Source: Mycolicibacterium chubuense (GTDB lineage: Bacteria > Actinomycetota > Actinomycetes > Mycobacteriales > Mycobacteriaceae). Taken from it: 37,648 bases of DNA. The stretch lies in contig NZ_JYNX01000032.1 of assembly GCF_001044255.1 (NCBI RefSeq), forward strand, positions 1 through 37,648. Direction: 5' to 3'. Under the pieces are notes generated by a model. It was not told the origin of the DNA. It made no database searches and was given only the letters and a program-made list of their open reading frames with translations. Each line of letters opens with the position of its first letter. Position 1 is the stretch's first letter. Made by a program: the position numbers and the translations under genes. Positions 24,641-32,086 of this stretch are shown piece after piece.

Positions 24641-26217
24641 TCCGTCGCCTGAAAGCGGTGTCGGCGCTCGCCGCCGCGGCCGCGTTGATCCTGAGCGGCT
24701 GCGGCGGCTCGGACTCGGGCAGCAGCACCCCCAGCGCCGCCCCGACGGACAAGGTGCTGCACCTGTCCTTCCTGCAGGATCCGGGCCAGCCGCCGGACCC
24801 CGACATCTTCTACGCCGGCCAGGGCCTGCTGTTGACGACCAACACCTACGAGGGCCTGCTGCAGTACAAGGCCGGCACCGACAAACCGGAACTGGAACCG
24901 CTTCTGGCGACCGAGTGGACCGCGTCGCCGGACAACAAGGTCTTCACGTTCAAGCTCCGTGAGGGCGTCACGTTCCACGACGGCACCCCGTTCACCTCGG
25001 CGGCGGTCAAGGCATCCTTCGACCGCAGGCTCGCCGTCGACCAGGGGCCGGCCTACATGGTCAAGGACGTGGAATCGGTGACCACGCAGGGCGACTACGG
25101 CGTCACGATCACGCTCAAGGCGCCGAACTCGGCGTTCCTGGACTACCTGGCGTGCCCGTACGGACCGCGGATGCTCAGCCCTGAGGGTCTGCGCAAGAAC
25201 GCGGGCAGCGACAACGCGCAGGGGTACCTCACCACCCACGACCTGGGCACCGGGCCCTATGTGCTCACGGCCGCCGACGTCGGATCGCGGTATGCGCTCG
25301 AGGCCTACCCCGGATACTGGGGCACCAAGCCGTATTTCGAGAAGGTGGAGATCCCCGTCATCACCGACGTGTCGGCGCAGCAGTTGCAGTTCAACAACGG
25401 TCAGCTCGCCGCGATCCTGCACGACCTGCCGTCCTCGGCGGTGCAGTCGTATCTGGACAACAAGGCCTACGCGAACTACTCGCTGCCGACGATGATGTCG
25501 AACTACCTCTACGTCAACCCGCACAAGGGCATGCTGACCGACGCCAAGAACCGGACGGCCCTGATGCAGGCCATCAACGTCGACGAACTGGTCAAGCAGA
25601 CCTACTTTGGGCGCGGCGATGTAGCCGGGCAGATCTACCCCACCAACATGATGGGAGAGCAGTACGCCAAACAGGAAGTGCCGCATGACCCGTCGGTGCT
25701 CGCCGGCATCGCGGGCGGCCTGCCCGCCGACCAGAAGGCCATCACCGTCGGCTACGACTCGAGCAACCCGGACAACCAGTTGATCAGCAACCTGATCCAG
25801 ACCCAGCTGGCCGCGGCCGGTCTGACCGCCAAGGTGCAGGCCTATCCGACGTCGGAGATCTACGGCTGGATCGGCACCGACGGGCAGGCCGCGCCCGAGG
25901 TCTTCACGGCGTTGGCCTGGCCCGACGCGCCGTCCCCGTACACGTGGGGGCACATCTCCTGGGATCCCGACGGCGGCCTGAATTACCTGGGCTGCTCGGC
26001 GCCACCGGTGACCGACGCGCTGGCCCGCGGTCTGCCTACCGGGTCCGACGCCGACTTCTCGGCCGCCGGCCTGGAAGCGGTGAAGACGGGGTGCTGGCTC
26101 AACGTGGCCGACGTCAAGGACTTCATGGTCGCCCAGCCGTGGCTCAAGGGCATCGAGGCCGCCCATGTCGTGACCAACCCCAATTCGCTGCGGCTGGCGG
26201 CGTTGTCGGTCGGCTGA
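24637..26217 (+). CDS. ABC substrate-binding lipoprotein (SBP family 5)
   Basis: A 526-residue secreted lipoprotein. The signal peptide ends at the lipobox LSGC with Cys22, followed by a Gly/Ser-rich linker. The family-5 (Dpp/Opp/NikA) domain begins VLHLSFLQDPGQPPDPD and has the hallmark FKLREGVTFHDGTPFTSAAVKASFDR around residues 100-128. It captures the substrate outside the membrane for the fused ATPase and two permeases. Family 5 proteins bind peptides, nickel, opines and assorted small amides, so the ligand here may well not be a peptide. The start overlaps the hydrolase stop by 4 bp. Two Cys near the C-terminus (GCSAPP, GCWLN) could form a disulfide. Confidence 0.92.
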   Translation: MIRRLKAVSALAAAAALILSGCGGSDSGSSTPSAAPTDKVLHLSFLQDPGQPPDPDIFYAGQGLLLTTNTYEGLLQYKAGTDKPELEPLLATEWTASPDNKVFTFKLREGVTFHDGTPFTSAAVKASFDRRLAVDQGPAYMVKDVESVTTQGDYGVTITLKAPNSAFLDYLACPYGPRMLSPEGLRKNAGSDNAQGYLTTHDLGTGPYVLTAADVGSRYALEAYPGYWGTKPYFEKVEIPVITDVSAQQLQFNNGQLAAILHDLPSSAVQSYLDNKAYANYSLPTMMSNYLYVNPHKGMLTDAKNRTALMQAINVDELVKQTYFGRGDVAGQIYPTNMMGEQYAKQEVPHDPSVLAGIAGGLPADQKAITVGYDSSNPDNQLISNLIQTQLAAAGLTAKVQAYPTSEIYGWIGTDGQAAPEVFTALAWPDAPSPYTWGHISWDPDGGLNYLGCSAPPVTDALARGLPTGSDADFSAAGLEAVKTGCWLNVADVKDFMVAQPWLKGIEAAHVVTNPNSLRLAALSVG

Positions 26218-27044
26218 TGGCGACGCTGGTCCGCCGCAGCGGCGTTCGACGCATCGTCCTGCTGACGCTGGGATGGGAGGACCTGCCGAAGAACGTGTCG
26301 GTCTACGGCCTTCCTCCCGAGGAGCGGTTCCGGTGCCCGGTGCCCGGGGTGCTGTTACAGACCGATGGCGGCTGGGTGCTGTTGGACACCGGCTTCAACA
26401 CCGCGCTGATCCGGGACCCGTATCTGCGGCGGCGGTACTTCCCGTCCGCGGAGTACCAGCCGGTGCTGCCGGGTCCCGGTGAGCCCATCGAGGAGTCACT
26501 GTCGGAGATCGGGATCGACGTCGACGACATCGGGCTGGTCGCGGTGTCGCATCTGCACGTCGACCACGCGGGCGGCCTGAAGCTGTTCGCCGGCCGGGTG
26601 CCGGTGCACGCCCAGCGGCGCGAACTCGACTACGGTCTGTCCAATCATCCCGAGCCGCAGCGGCATTCCATCTTCCGGGTGGACTTCGACGATCCCGCCA
26701 TCGACTGGCGGCTCGCCGACGGGGAGGCCGAGATCGCGCCGGGTATCACCGCGATCCCGACGTACGGGCACACGCCGGGCCATCAGAGCTTCCTGGTCGA
26801 ACTCGACGAGTCCGTCGGCGGGGGCGGATACGTCTTCGCGTTCGACGCGGCCGATCTGACCGAGAACATCGAGGGGGAACTGCCGATCGGCGGTTTCATC
26901 GACGTCGACCCGCAGGACACCGTCGAACCGATCCGCCGGCTCAAGAGGCTGGCCCGGGACAAGGGCTACCCGCTGATTCCCGGCCACGACCCGCATGTGT
27001 GGCCGGAGATGACACAGCACTTCCACGAGCGGTTCGCGCACTGA
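26217..27044 (+). CDS. Metallo-beta-lactamase-fold hydrolase (lactonase-like)
   Basis: A 275-residue MBL-fold enzyme. The metal motif is SHLHVDHAGG (His112, His114, Asp116, His117), with further ligands in GHTPGHQS, FAFDAADL and PGHDPHVW. This order, including the second Asp and the C-terminal His, is that of the AHL-lactonase/glyoxalase II-like group, which opens cyclic esters or amides using two zinc or iron ions. In this operon it might hydrolyse a cyclic imide or lactone intermediate; that is inference. It overlaps the binding-protein stop by one base (tgatg), and its own stop overlaps the allantoinase start the same way. Confidence 0.85.
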   Translation: MATLVRRSGVRRIVLLTLGWEDLPKNVSVYGLPPEERFRCPVPGVLLQTDGGWVLLDTGFNTALIRDPYLRRRYFPSAEYQPVLPGPGEPIEESLSEIGIDVDDIGLVAVSHLHVDHAGGLKLFAGRVPVHAQRRELDYGLSNHPEPQRHSIFRVDFDDPAIDWRLADGEAEIAPGITAIPTYGHTPGHQSFLVELDESVGGGGYVFAFDAADLTENIEGELPIGGFIDVDPQDTVEPIRRLKRLARDKGYPLIPGHDPHVWPEMTQHFHERFAH

Positions 27045-28342
27045 TGGATCTGGTGCTGCGCGCCGAGCGGGTCCTCGTCGGCGGCGAGATCCGGCCCGCA
27101 GCGGTTGCTGTCGCGCAGGGGACCGTCGTCGACATCGGGCCTCCGGATGCGGGCTACGCCGCGCAGGACGACGTGTGGGTGCCGGCGGGCGCGGTCCTGC
27201 TGCCCGGGTTCGTCGACACGCATGTGCACATCAACGCACCCGGCACCGACTGGGAGGGCTTCGCCACCGCGACCGAGGCCGCGGCCCGCGCGGGTATCAC
27301 CACCGTGGTGGACATGCCGCTGGACTCGGTCCCGGTGACCACCACCGTCGAGGCGCTCCGGATCAAACAGGCTGCCGCGCAGAGCGACTCCTGTGTCGAC
27401 GTGGCGTTCTGGGGTGGTGTGGTGCCCGGCAACCTCGGTGCGCTGGGATCGCTGGCCGAGGCGGGGGTGCGGGGCTTCAAGTGCTTCCTGGCCGACTCCG
27501 GCAACCCCGACTTCCCCCACCTGTCGCCGGCGCAGTTCCGCGCGGCGGCCGCCGAGGTCGCCGCATTCGACGCGGTGCTGCTCGTGCACGCCGAAAGCCA
27601 CGCCGTCCTCGCAGCCAGCCCGTCACCGAGCGGAGCCGGTTACGCATCGTTTCTGGCGTCGCGTCCGGACTCCGCCGAGGTCGACGCCGTCGCGCTGGCC
27701 CTCGACACCGCACGCGGCACCGGAGTGCGCCTACACCTCGTGCACGTGTCGAGTGGGCAGACGCTCGAGCTGATCGCCGACGCCAAGGCAGCCGGCGTCG
27801 CTGTGACGGCGGAGACTTGTCCGCACTACCTCACCTTCGCCGCCGAAACGATCCCCGACGGCGCCACCCAGTTCGCCGCGTGCCCGCCGATCCGGGCCTG
27901 TGCCAACCGCGATCAGCTGTGGAGCGCGCTCGCGGACGGCACGTTGGACATGATCGTCTCCGACCACTCGCCGTGCTCACCGGAACTCAAGGGCGACGGC
28001 GACTTCCGAGACGTCTTCGCCGGCATCAGCTCCCTTCAGCTGAGCCCCAGCGCGGCCTGGACGCAGGCCGCCGAGCGCGGCTTCGGCCTCGCGGACCTCA
28101 GCCGGTGGATGTCCGAGCGGCCCGCCCGGCTGGCCGGTTTCGCCGACCGCGGCCGCATCTTCGTCGGCGCGCGCGCCGATCTGTGTGCCTTCGACCCGGA
28201 CACGGCCGACACCGTCCACGCGGCCGAGCTGCGTCACCGCCACCCGGTGAGCCCCTACGACGGGTCGACGCTGCGCGGAGGGGTGCTGGCAACGTGGGTC
28301 GCCGGCGACGCGGTCTACCGGTCCGCCGGGGTCGCGGCATGA
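27044..28342 (+). CDS. allB: Allantoinase (cyclic amidohydrolase)
   Basis: A 432-residue amidohydrolase. Metal ligands are His60 and His62 (PGFVDTHVHINAPG), the bridging Lys146 (RGFKCFLA), His in LLVHAESH, His in LHLVHVSSG and Asp at about 306 (IVSDHSPC). TAETCPHYL is shared with allantoinases. HINAPGTDWEGFATAT is the allantoinase version of the loop, where dihydropyrimidinases and dihydroorotases differ. It opens the hydantoin ring of allantoin to allantoate. The allantoicase gene two positions downstream supports this. A related cyclic ureide cannot be excluded. It overlaps the neighbouring genes at both ends. Confidence 0.9.
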   Translation: MDLVLRAERVLVGGEIRPAAVAVAQGTVVDIGPPDAGYAAQDDVWVPAGAVLLPGFVDTHVHINAPGTDWEGFATATEAAARAGITTVVDMPLDSVPVTTTVEALRIKQAAAQSDSCVDVAFWGGVVPGNLGALGSLAEAGVRGFKCFLADSGNPDFPHLSPAQFRAAAAEVAAFDAVLLVHAESHAVLAASPSPSGAGYASFLASRPDSAEVDAVALALDTARGTGVRLHLVHVSSGQTLELIADAKAAGVAVTAETCPHYLTFAAETIPDGATQFAACPPIRACANRDQLWSALADGTLDMIVSDHSPCSPELKGDGDFRDVFAGISSLQLSPSAAWTQAAERGFGLADLSRWMSERPARLAGFADRGRIFVGARADLCAFDPDTADTVHAAELRHRHPVSPYDGSTLRGGVLATWVAGDAVYRSAGVAA

Positions 28343-29091
28343 GAATCCTGGTGCTCAACCCCAACACGTCACCGACGATGACGGCCGAGATCGCCGTCGC
28401 CGCGACCGCGGCTGCTCATCCCGGAACCGACATCGTCTGCTGTGCACCGCGATTCGGGTCGACGGCCATCGATTCGGCTGCCGAGAGCTACCTGTCGGCC
28501 GTCGGGGTGATGGACGCCGTCGAGATTCTGCTCGCCGACGGCGCCTTCGACTACGACGCGGTGGTGCTCGCCGGCTTCGGCGAGCACGGCCGCGACGCAC
28601 TGGCCGAGATGCTCACCGTTCCCGTGTTCGACATCGCCGAGTGCGCCGCGCATGTCGCCACGCTGATCGGCCGGCGGTTCTCCGTGGTGACGACGCTGGC
28701 CCGCTCCATCGCGCCGATCGAGGACCGGCTGCTGCTGGCCGGTCTCGACGCGCACTGCGCGTCCGTGCGGGCATGCGGACTCGGCACCGCCGAGGTGGAC
28801 GCCGACCCGGCCGGCGCGGTCCGGGCCATCGTCGAGGAGGCGGTCCGTGCGGTCACCGAGGACGGCGCCGACGTGGTCTGCCTGGGCTGTGCCGGTATGG
28901 CCGGGGTGACGACCGCGATCTCGGACGAGGTAGGGGTGCCCGCCGTCGACGGCGTCGCGGCGGCCGTCGCCCTGGCGCAGGCGGTGGTGGGCCTCGGGTT
29001 GTCGACCAGCAAGGCGGGCGTCTACGCGCCCGGGCCGGACAACCCACGCAGTCACTGGCCGCTGTCGCGCGCACTGGGGATGAGCTCGTGA
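28339..29091 (+). CDS. Asp/Glu/hydantoin racemase-family protein
   Basis: A 250-residue member (MRILVLNPNTSPTMT start) of the hydantoin/allantoin racemase group. Hydantoin racemases use two cysteines, in A-C-F-G-D-P-G and L-G-C-A-G-M. Here the second is intact (Cys184, CLGCAGMAG), but the first position is Gly79 (LAGFGEHGRDAL). Arylmalonate decarboxylase, in the same fold, also has Gly plus a single Cys. An allantoin racemase role fits the context, since allantoinases are stereospecific, yet the missing Cys argues for caution: decarboxylation or isomerisation is possible. It overlaps allB by 4 bp and the allantoicase start by 4 bp (GTGA). Confidence 0.82.
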   Translation: MRILVLNPNTSPTMTAEIAVAATAAAHPGTDIVCCAPRFGSTAIDSAAESYLSAVGVMDAVEILLADGAFDYDAVVLAGFGEHGRDALAEMLTVPVFDIAECAAHVATLIGRRFSVVTTLARSIAPIEDRLLLAGLDAHCASVRACGLGTAEVDADPAGAVRAIVEEAVRAVTEDGADVVCLGCAGMAGVTTAISDEVGVPAVDGVAAAVALAQAVVGLGLSTSKAGVYAPGPDNPRSHWPLSRALGMSS

Positions 29092-30110
29092 TCGGCCCCG
29101 GCGCTGTGGATCTCGCGTCGCGTCGGCTCGGGGGCAGTGTCGTGGCCGCCAGCGACGAATCCTTCGGCGTCAAGGAACGCCTCATCGACCCGTCCGAGCC
29201 GGCGTTCGTCCCCGGCACCTACGATCTGCGCGGCGAAGTGGTCGACGGCTGGGAGACCCGTAGGCATGCCGGCCCGGACGGCGACTGGGTGATCGTCCGC
29301 CTGGGCGCACCGGGGCGGCTGTGCACCGTGGACGTCGACACCCGGTTCTTCTCCGGCAATCATCCGACCAGCTGCCGCGTCGACGCGTGCGTGCTCGGCC
29401 TCACCGACGACCCGACCGATCCCGGCACCGGCTGGGTGGAGCTGACGCCGTGGACCGTACTGCACCCCGATTCGTCCAATCCGTTGACGATCGCCGACCC
29501 CAGGCGGTGGACCCACCTGCGGCTGCGGCTGGGATCCGACGGCGGGGTGGCCCGTCTGCGCGCCTACGGCGAGGTGATTCCGGATCCGCTGTCCTGGACC
29601 GACGTCAGCGTCGAGGTGTCCGGGGTCGAACAGGGTGGCCGGGTCGAATGGTCCAGCGACAGCCACTATTCCGATGCGCACGCGCTCATCCGCCCCGACC
29701 GGCCCCGCGACATGGGAGACGGCTGGGAGACGCGCAGGCGGCGCGACATCGGCCCCGAGACCCATGACGCGGTGATGGTGTCGTTCGCCGCGCCCGCCCA
29801 TCTGCGCCGGCTCGAGATCGATACCTCCTATTTCGTGTTCAACGCCTCGCGGGAGGTCTCGGTGCTGGGCAGTAGGCATTGCCCGGACGGCGAGAACGGT
29901 TGGGCGCTGGTGCCGTTCGACATCCCCGTACTGGCCCGCACACCACTGGCCGCCGACGCGCGGCACACGTTCACCGTCGACGTGCCCGAGATCTGCGCGC
30001 TGCGGGTGCAGGCGTATCCCGACGGTGGACTCGCCCGGGTGCGCGCCATCGGAACGCCCACGCCGGACGGTATGCGCCGGCTGCGGAAGCGGTGGGAGGA
30101 GACACAGTGA
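29088..30110 (+). CDS. alc: Allantoicase
   Basis: A 340-residue protein made of two tandem allantoicase domains. The first begins LASRRLGGSVVAASDESFG and has DGWETRRHAGPDGDWVIVRL; the second repeats this as DGWETRRRRDIGPETHDAVMV. Conserved DVDTRFFSGNHP and EIDTSYFVFNA mark the same strand in each half. It hydrolyses allantoate to ureidoglycolate and urea. Start GTG 29088 overlaps the racemase stop. Its stop is immediately followed by the next gene's ATG. A 34-nt scrap closely matching bases 29948-29981 of this gene lies 2 kb downstream at 31899-31932. No gene for ureidoglycolate breakdown is recognised in the window. Confidence 0.93.
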   Translation: MIGPGAVDLASRRLGGSVVAASDESFGVKERLIDPSEPAFVPGTYDLRGEVVDGWETRRHAGPDGDWVIVRLGAPGRLCTVDVDTRFFSGNHPTSCRVDACVLGLTDDPTDPGTGWVELTPWTVLHPDSSNPLTIADPRRWTHLRLRLGSDGGVARLRAYGEVIPDPLSWTDVSVEVSGVEQGGRVEWSSDSHYSDAHALIRPDRPRDMGDGWETRRRRDIGPETHDAVMVSFAAPAHLRRLEIDTSYFVFNASREVSVLGSRHCPDGENGWALVPFDIPVLARTPLAADARHTFTVDVPEICALRVQAYPDGGLARVRAIGTPTPDGMRRLRKRWEETQ

Positions 30111-30638
30111 ATGAGTGAGGTGTCGATCGCCCGGTGCCGGGGACTGTGGCGCCGCACGCTGCTCGTCGGCGCCGACGGCACGCGGGACACGGGCACCGAC
30201 GTGGTGTGGCTGCAGGGCCTGACGCGCTACGTCGATTCACGCGGCTTCGCGGGCACGCTGACCCAGAACAGCGACGTCTTCTCGTGGCATCGCGATGTCG
30301 ATGTCGAGCCCGGCGAGCTTCCCGACGCGGGCCGGATGCGCTGGGAGGCAGACACACTGGTCGAGACCGGGGTGCACGAGACCTACGAGGAGCACTGGGT
30401 CCGCGAGTGCGGGGCCACCGAACCGGCCGGGGCGCTGCTGTTGTCCGCCGGTTCCCGAGCGCCCGCGGTGCTGGTGCGCGTCGGGGGCCTGATCGGCTGG
30501 GCCACGGCGGCGGGGGCGCGCATCGAGCACGTGCGGCACGGGGACTGGCAGGTTCACGACGACAGCCACGGTGCGCACGTCATCGCCGACGGGCAGCGCT
30601 GGGCGGTCGTCACACGAGAAGGGGACGTCGAATTGTGA
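30111..30638 (+). CDS. Unknown 175-residue beta-rich protein in the allantoin operon
   Basis: Starts directly after the allantoicase stop. The sequence alternates hydrophobic and charged residues in short strands (GLWRRTLLVGADGTRDTGT, VVWLQGLTRYVDSR, FSWHRDVDV, YEEHWVREC), suggesting an antiparallel barrel. The pattern W-R-R-x-L-L, V-W-L-Q, Y-V-D-x-R recalls the lipocalin-like HRI1 family, but I cannot confirm this. No signal peptide or membrane helix is seen. Its stop overlaps the dioxygenase GTG by 3 bases. Position at the end of an allantoin pathway makes it a candidate for handling ureidoglycolate or the dioxygenase substrate; this is inference only. Confidence 0.75.
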   Translation: MSEVSIARCRGLWRRTLLVGADGTRDTGTDVVWLQGLTRYVDSRGFAGTLTQNSDVFSWHRDVDVEPGELPDAGRMRWEADTLVETGVHETYEEHWVRECGATEPAGALLLSAGSRAPAVLVRVGGLIGWATAAGARIEHVRHGDWQVHDDSHGAHVIADGQRWAVVTREGDVEL

Positions 30639-31699
30639 GCAGCGCAGCACCATCTCAGGCATCCCGGTCCTTCACCGAGGTGCCGGTCGTCGACATCAGC
30701 GGGCTGTTCTCCGACCAGCACGCCGACCGTGAGCGGGTCGCCGCCGCGATCGGGGTGGCGGCGCGCGACGTGGGCTTCTTCTACATCAGCGGGTCCGGGA
30801 TCGACGAGACACTCTTCGACGGGTTGTTGGCCGCGGCGAAGCAGTTCTTCGCGCTCCCGCTCGAGGAGAAGATGCGCACCTACATCGGGCTGTCCCGGTG
30901 TCACCGGGGGTATGTGCCGGTGGGCGAGGAGGGCGTCGAATCGGGAGCGATCGGAGATCTCAAGGAGGCGTTCGACACCGCGTTGGATCTGCCCGTCGAC
31001 GATCCCGACCATGTGGCGGGCAATCCGATGCTGGGACCGAACACGTGGCCGGATCTTCCCGGTTTCGCCGAAGCGGTGACCGCCTACTACGACGCGGCGC
31101 TGGCCGTCGGGCACCGACTGCTGTGGGCGTTCGCGGTCGCGCTCGGTGAGAACCCCGGCGTCTTCTCCCGCCACGCCACCAAGACGCCGAGTCAACTGCG
31201 CCTGGTGCACTATCCGTACAACCCCGACGCACACGACGCGCAGGGGATCGGGGCGCACACCGACTACGAATGCTTCACCCTGCTCAAACCGACCGCGCCG
31301 GGCCTGGAGGTGCTGAACGGCGCGGGGGAGTGGATCGACGTCCCGCCGATCGAGGGCACGTTCGTGGTCAACATCGGTGACCTGCTGGAGCTGTGGACTA
31401 ACGGCGAGTTCGTCGCGACCAGTCACCGCGTCCGCAAGGTGGCCGAGGAGCGTTATTCGTTCCCGTTGTTCTTCAACGTCGACTACCACACCGAGGTCAG
31501 CCCGCTGCCGCAGTTCGTCACGCCGGGTGCCCCGCCGCGGCCGTCGCTGCGCGCCGGCGAACACCTCTTCGCCCAGACCGCACAGACATTCGCGTATCTG
31601 CGACGGCGCATCGACACCGGCGAGCTGGTGCTGCCGGACGGGGCACTGCAGCCCAACCAATTCGGGCAGCAGGCGCGCCATGCCGACCGGATCAGTTGA
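30635..31699 (+). CDS. Isopenicillin-N-synthase-like Fe(II)/2-oxoglutarate dioxygenase
   Basis: A 354-residue oxygenase. The N-terminal DIOX_N region (VPVVDISGLFSDQ, VGFFYISGSGID) is followed by the core with iron ligands His208, Asp210 (GAHTDYE) and His264 (TSHRVRK). The 2-oxoglutarate-binding Arg273 and Ser275 lie in RYSFPLFFNVDY. The enzyme would hydroxylate or cyclise a small substrate using oxygen and 2-oxoglutarate. Fungal XanA shows that enzymes of this chemistry can hydroxylate xanthine, but XanA belongs to a different subfamily. Last gene of the operon. Its final 12 codons lie in a 77-bp direct repeat whose second copy is at the intact fecB 3' end. Confidence 0.9.
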   Translation: MSSAAPSQASRSFTEVPVVDISGLFSDQHADRERVAAAIGVAARDVGFFYISGSGIDETLFDGLLAAAKQFFALPLEEKMRTYIGLSRCHRGYVPVGEEGVESGAIGDLKEAFDTALDLPVDDPDHVAGNPMLGPNTWPDLPGFAEAVTAYYDAALAVGHRLLWAFAVALGENPGVFSRHATKTPSQLRLVHYPYNPDAHDAQGIGAHTDYECFTLLKPTAPGLEVLNGAGEWIDVPPIEGTFVVNIGDLLELWTNGEFVATSHRVRKVAEERYSFPLFFNVDYHTEVSPLPQFVTPGAPPRPSLRAGEHLFAQTAQTFAYLRRRIDTGELVLPDGALQPNQFGQQARHADRIS

Positions 31700-31739
31700 T
31701 CGGCGCGTTGACCGGTCGCAGGTCGGCGACGATGCCGCG
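31663..31739. repeat. 77-bp direct repeat, copy 1 (dioxygenase/fecB junction)
   Basis: Bases 31663-31739 match 35362-35438 at 75 of 77 positions by direct comparison. The repeat includes the last codons and stop of the dioxygenase gene and the first 40-odd bases of the fecB 3' end. It contains the small dyad gatca-gt-tgatc at the two convergent stops. It marks the scar of a duplication or insertion. Confidence 0.9.
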
Positions 31740-31895
31740 CGCCTCGCGGTGGCGAACGACACGCAAATCAGGTCGCCCTCGCCGGCGCAGAAGTCCGGCG
31801 AGTTCCCCAGAACCTCGTCGGTGACGTCCACCTTCACACAGGGCTTGCGCTGAACCGCTGCGCACCGGTCGGTCCACCCCGACGTCGGCGATGAG
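31696..31895 (-). pseudogene. Decayed 3' fragment of fecB
   Basis: After the 77-bp repeat, the minus strand continues as a degraded copy of fecB. An internal stretch of about 120 bp (equivalent to roughly 35439-35558) is missing, joined at gcgcgcctcg microhomology. The remainder (31740-31895) aligns with about 35559-35717 with many substitutions and several 1-2 nt gaps, for example gcctcg-cggtgg against gcctcggcggtgg, and gggcttgcgctg against gggcttgtcgctg. It has no start, signal peptide or N-terminal domain. It is clearly non-functional and shows that the dioxygenase gene once ended against fecB. Confidence 0.85.
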
Positions 31896-31898
31896 ACC

Positions 31899-31932
31899 GG
31901 CCGCCGGCACGCGGCACACGTTCACCGTCGAC
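31899..31932 (+). repeat. 34-nt scrap of the allantoicase gene
   Basis: Matches 29948-29981 of the allantoicase gene at 32 of 34 positions (ggccgccg, then gcggcacacgttcaccgtcg). It lies just beyond the fecB fragment. No flanking homology to allantoicase was seen on either side. It looks like DNA captured during the rearrangement that made the scar. Confidence 0.7.
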
Positions 31933-32086
31933 CCAGGACGCGCCGCACGGCGAACGTGGCAACGCGCCCGGTGACCCGGCAGCTCACAGCGACTCGGGAA
32001 GTCACGCCGGCGCCGAGGAATGCCTTTGTTCCCTAGTTCAGTGCAGGTGCGGCGGTGTCGGATGGAGCTGACGAGGGAGTTCAGCG
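31933..32086. other. Scar-to-SDR intergenic segment
   Basis: No gene recognised. Together with the fecB fragment and allantoicase scrap it makes about 390 bp without an intact gene. A ribosome site (gaggga) precedes the SDR gene. A promoter is expected here but no clear boxes were seen. Confidence 0.4.

Noticed and set aside
22874-26166. Two long minus-strand ORFs (547 and 566 codons) opposite the permease, hydrolase and binding-protein genes
   Set aside because: Shadow frames of genes with clear catalytic motifs and tight overlaps on the plus strand.
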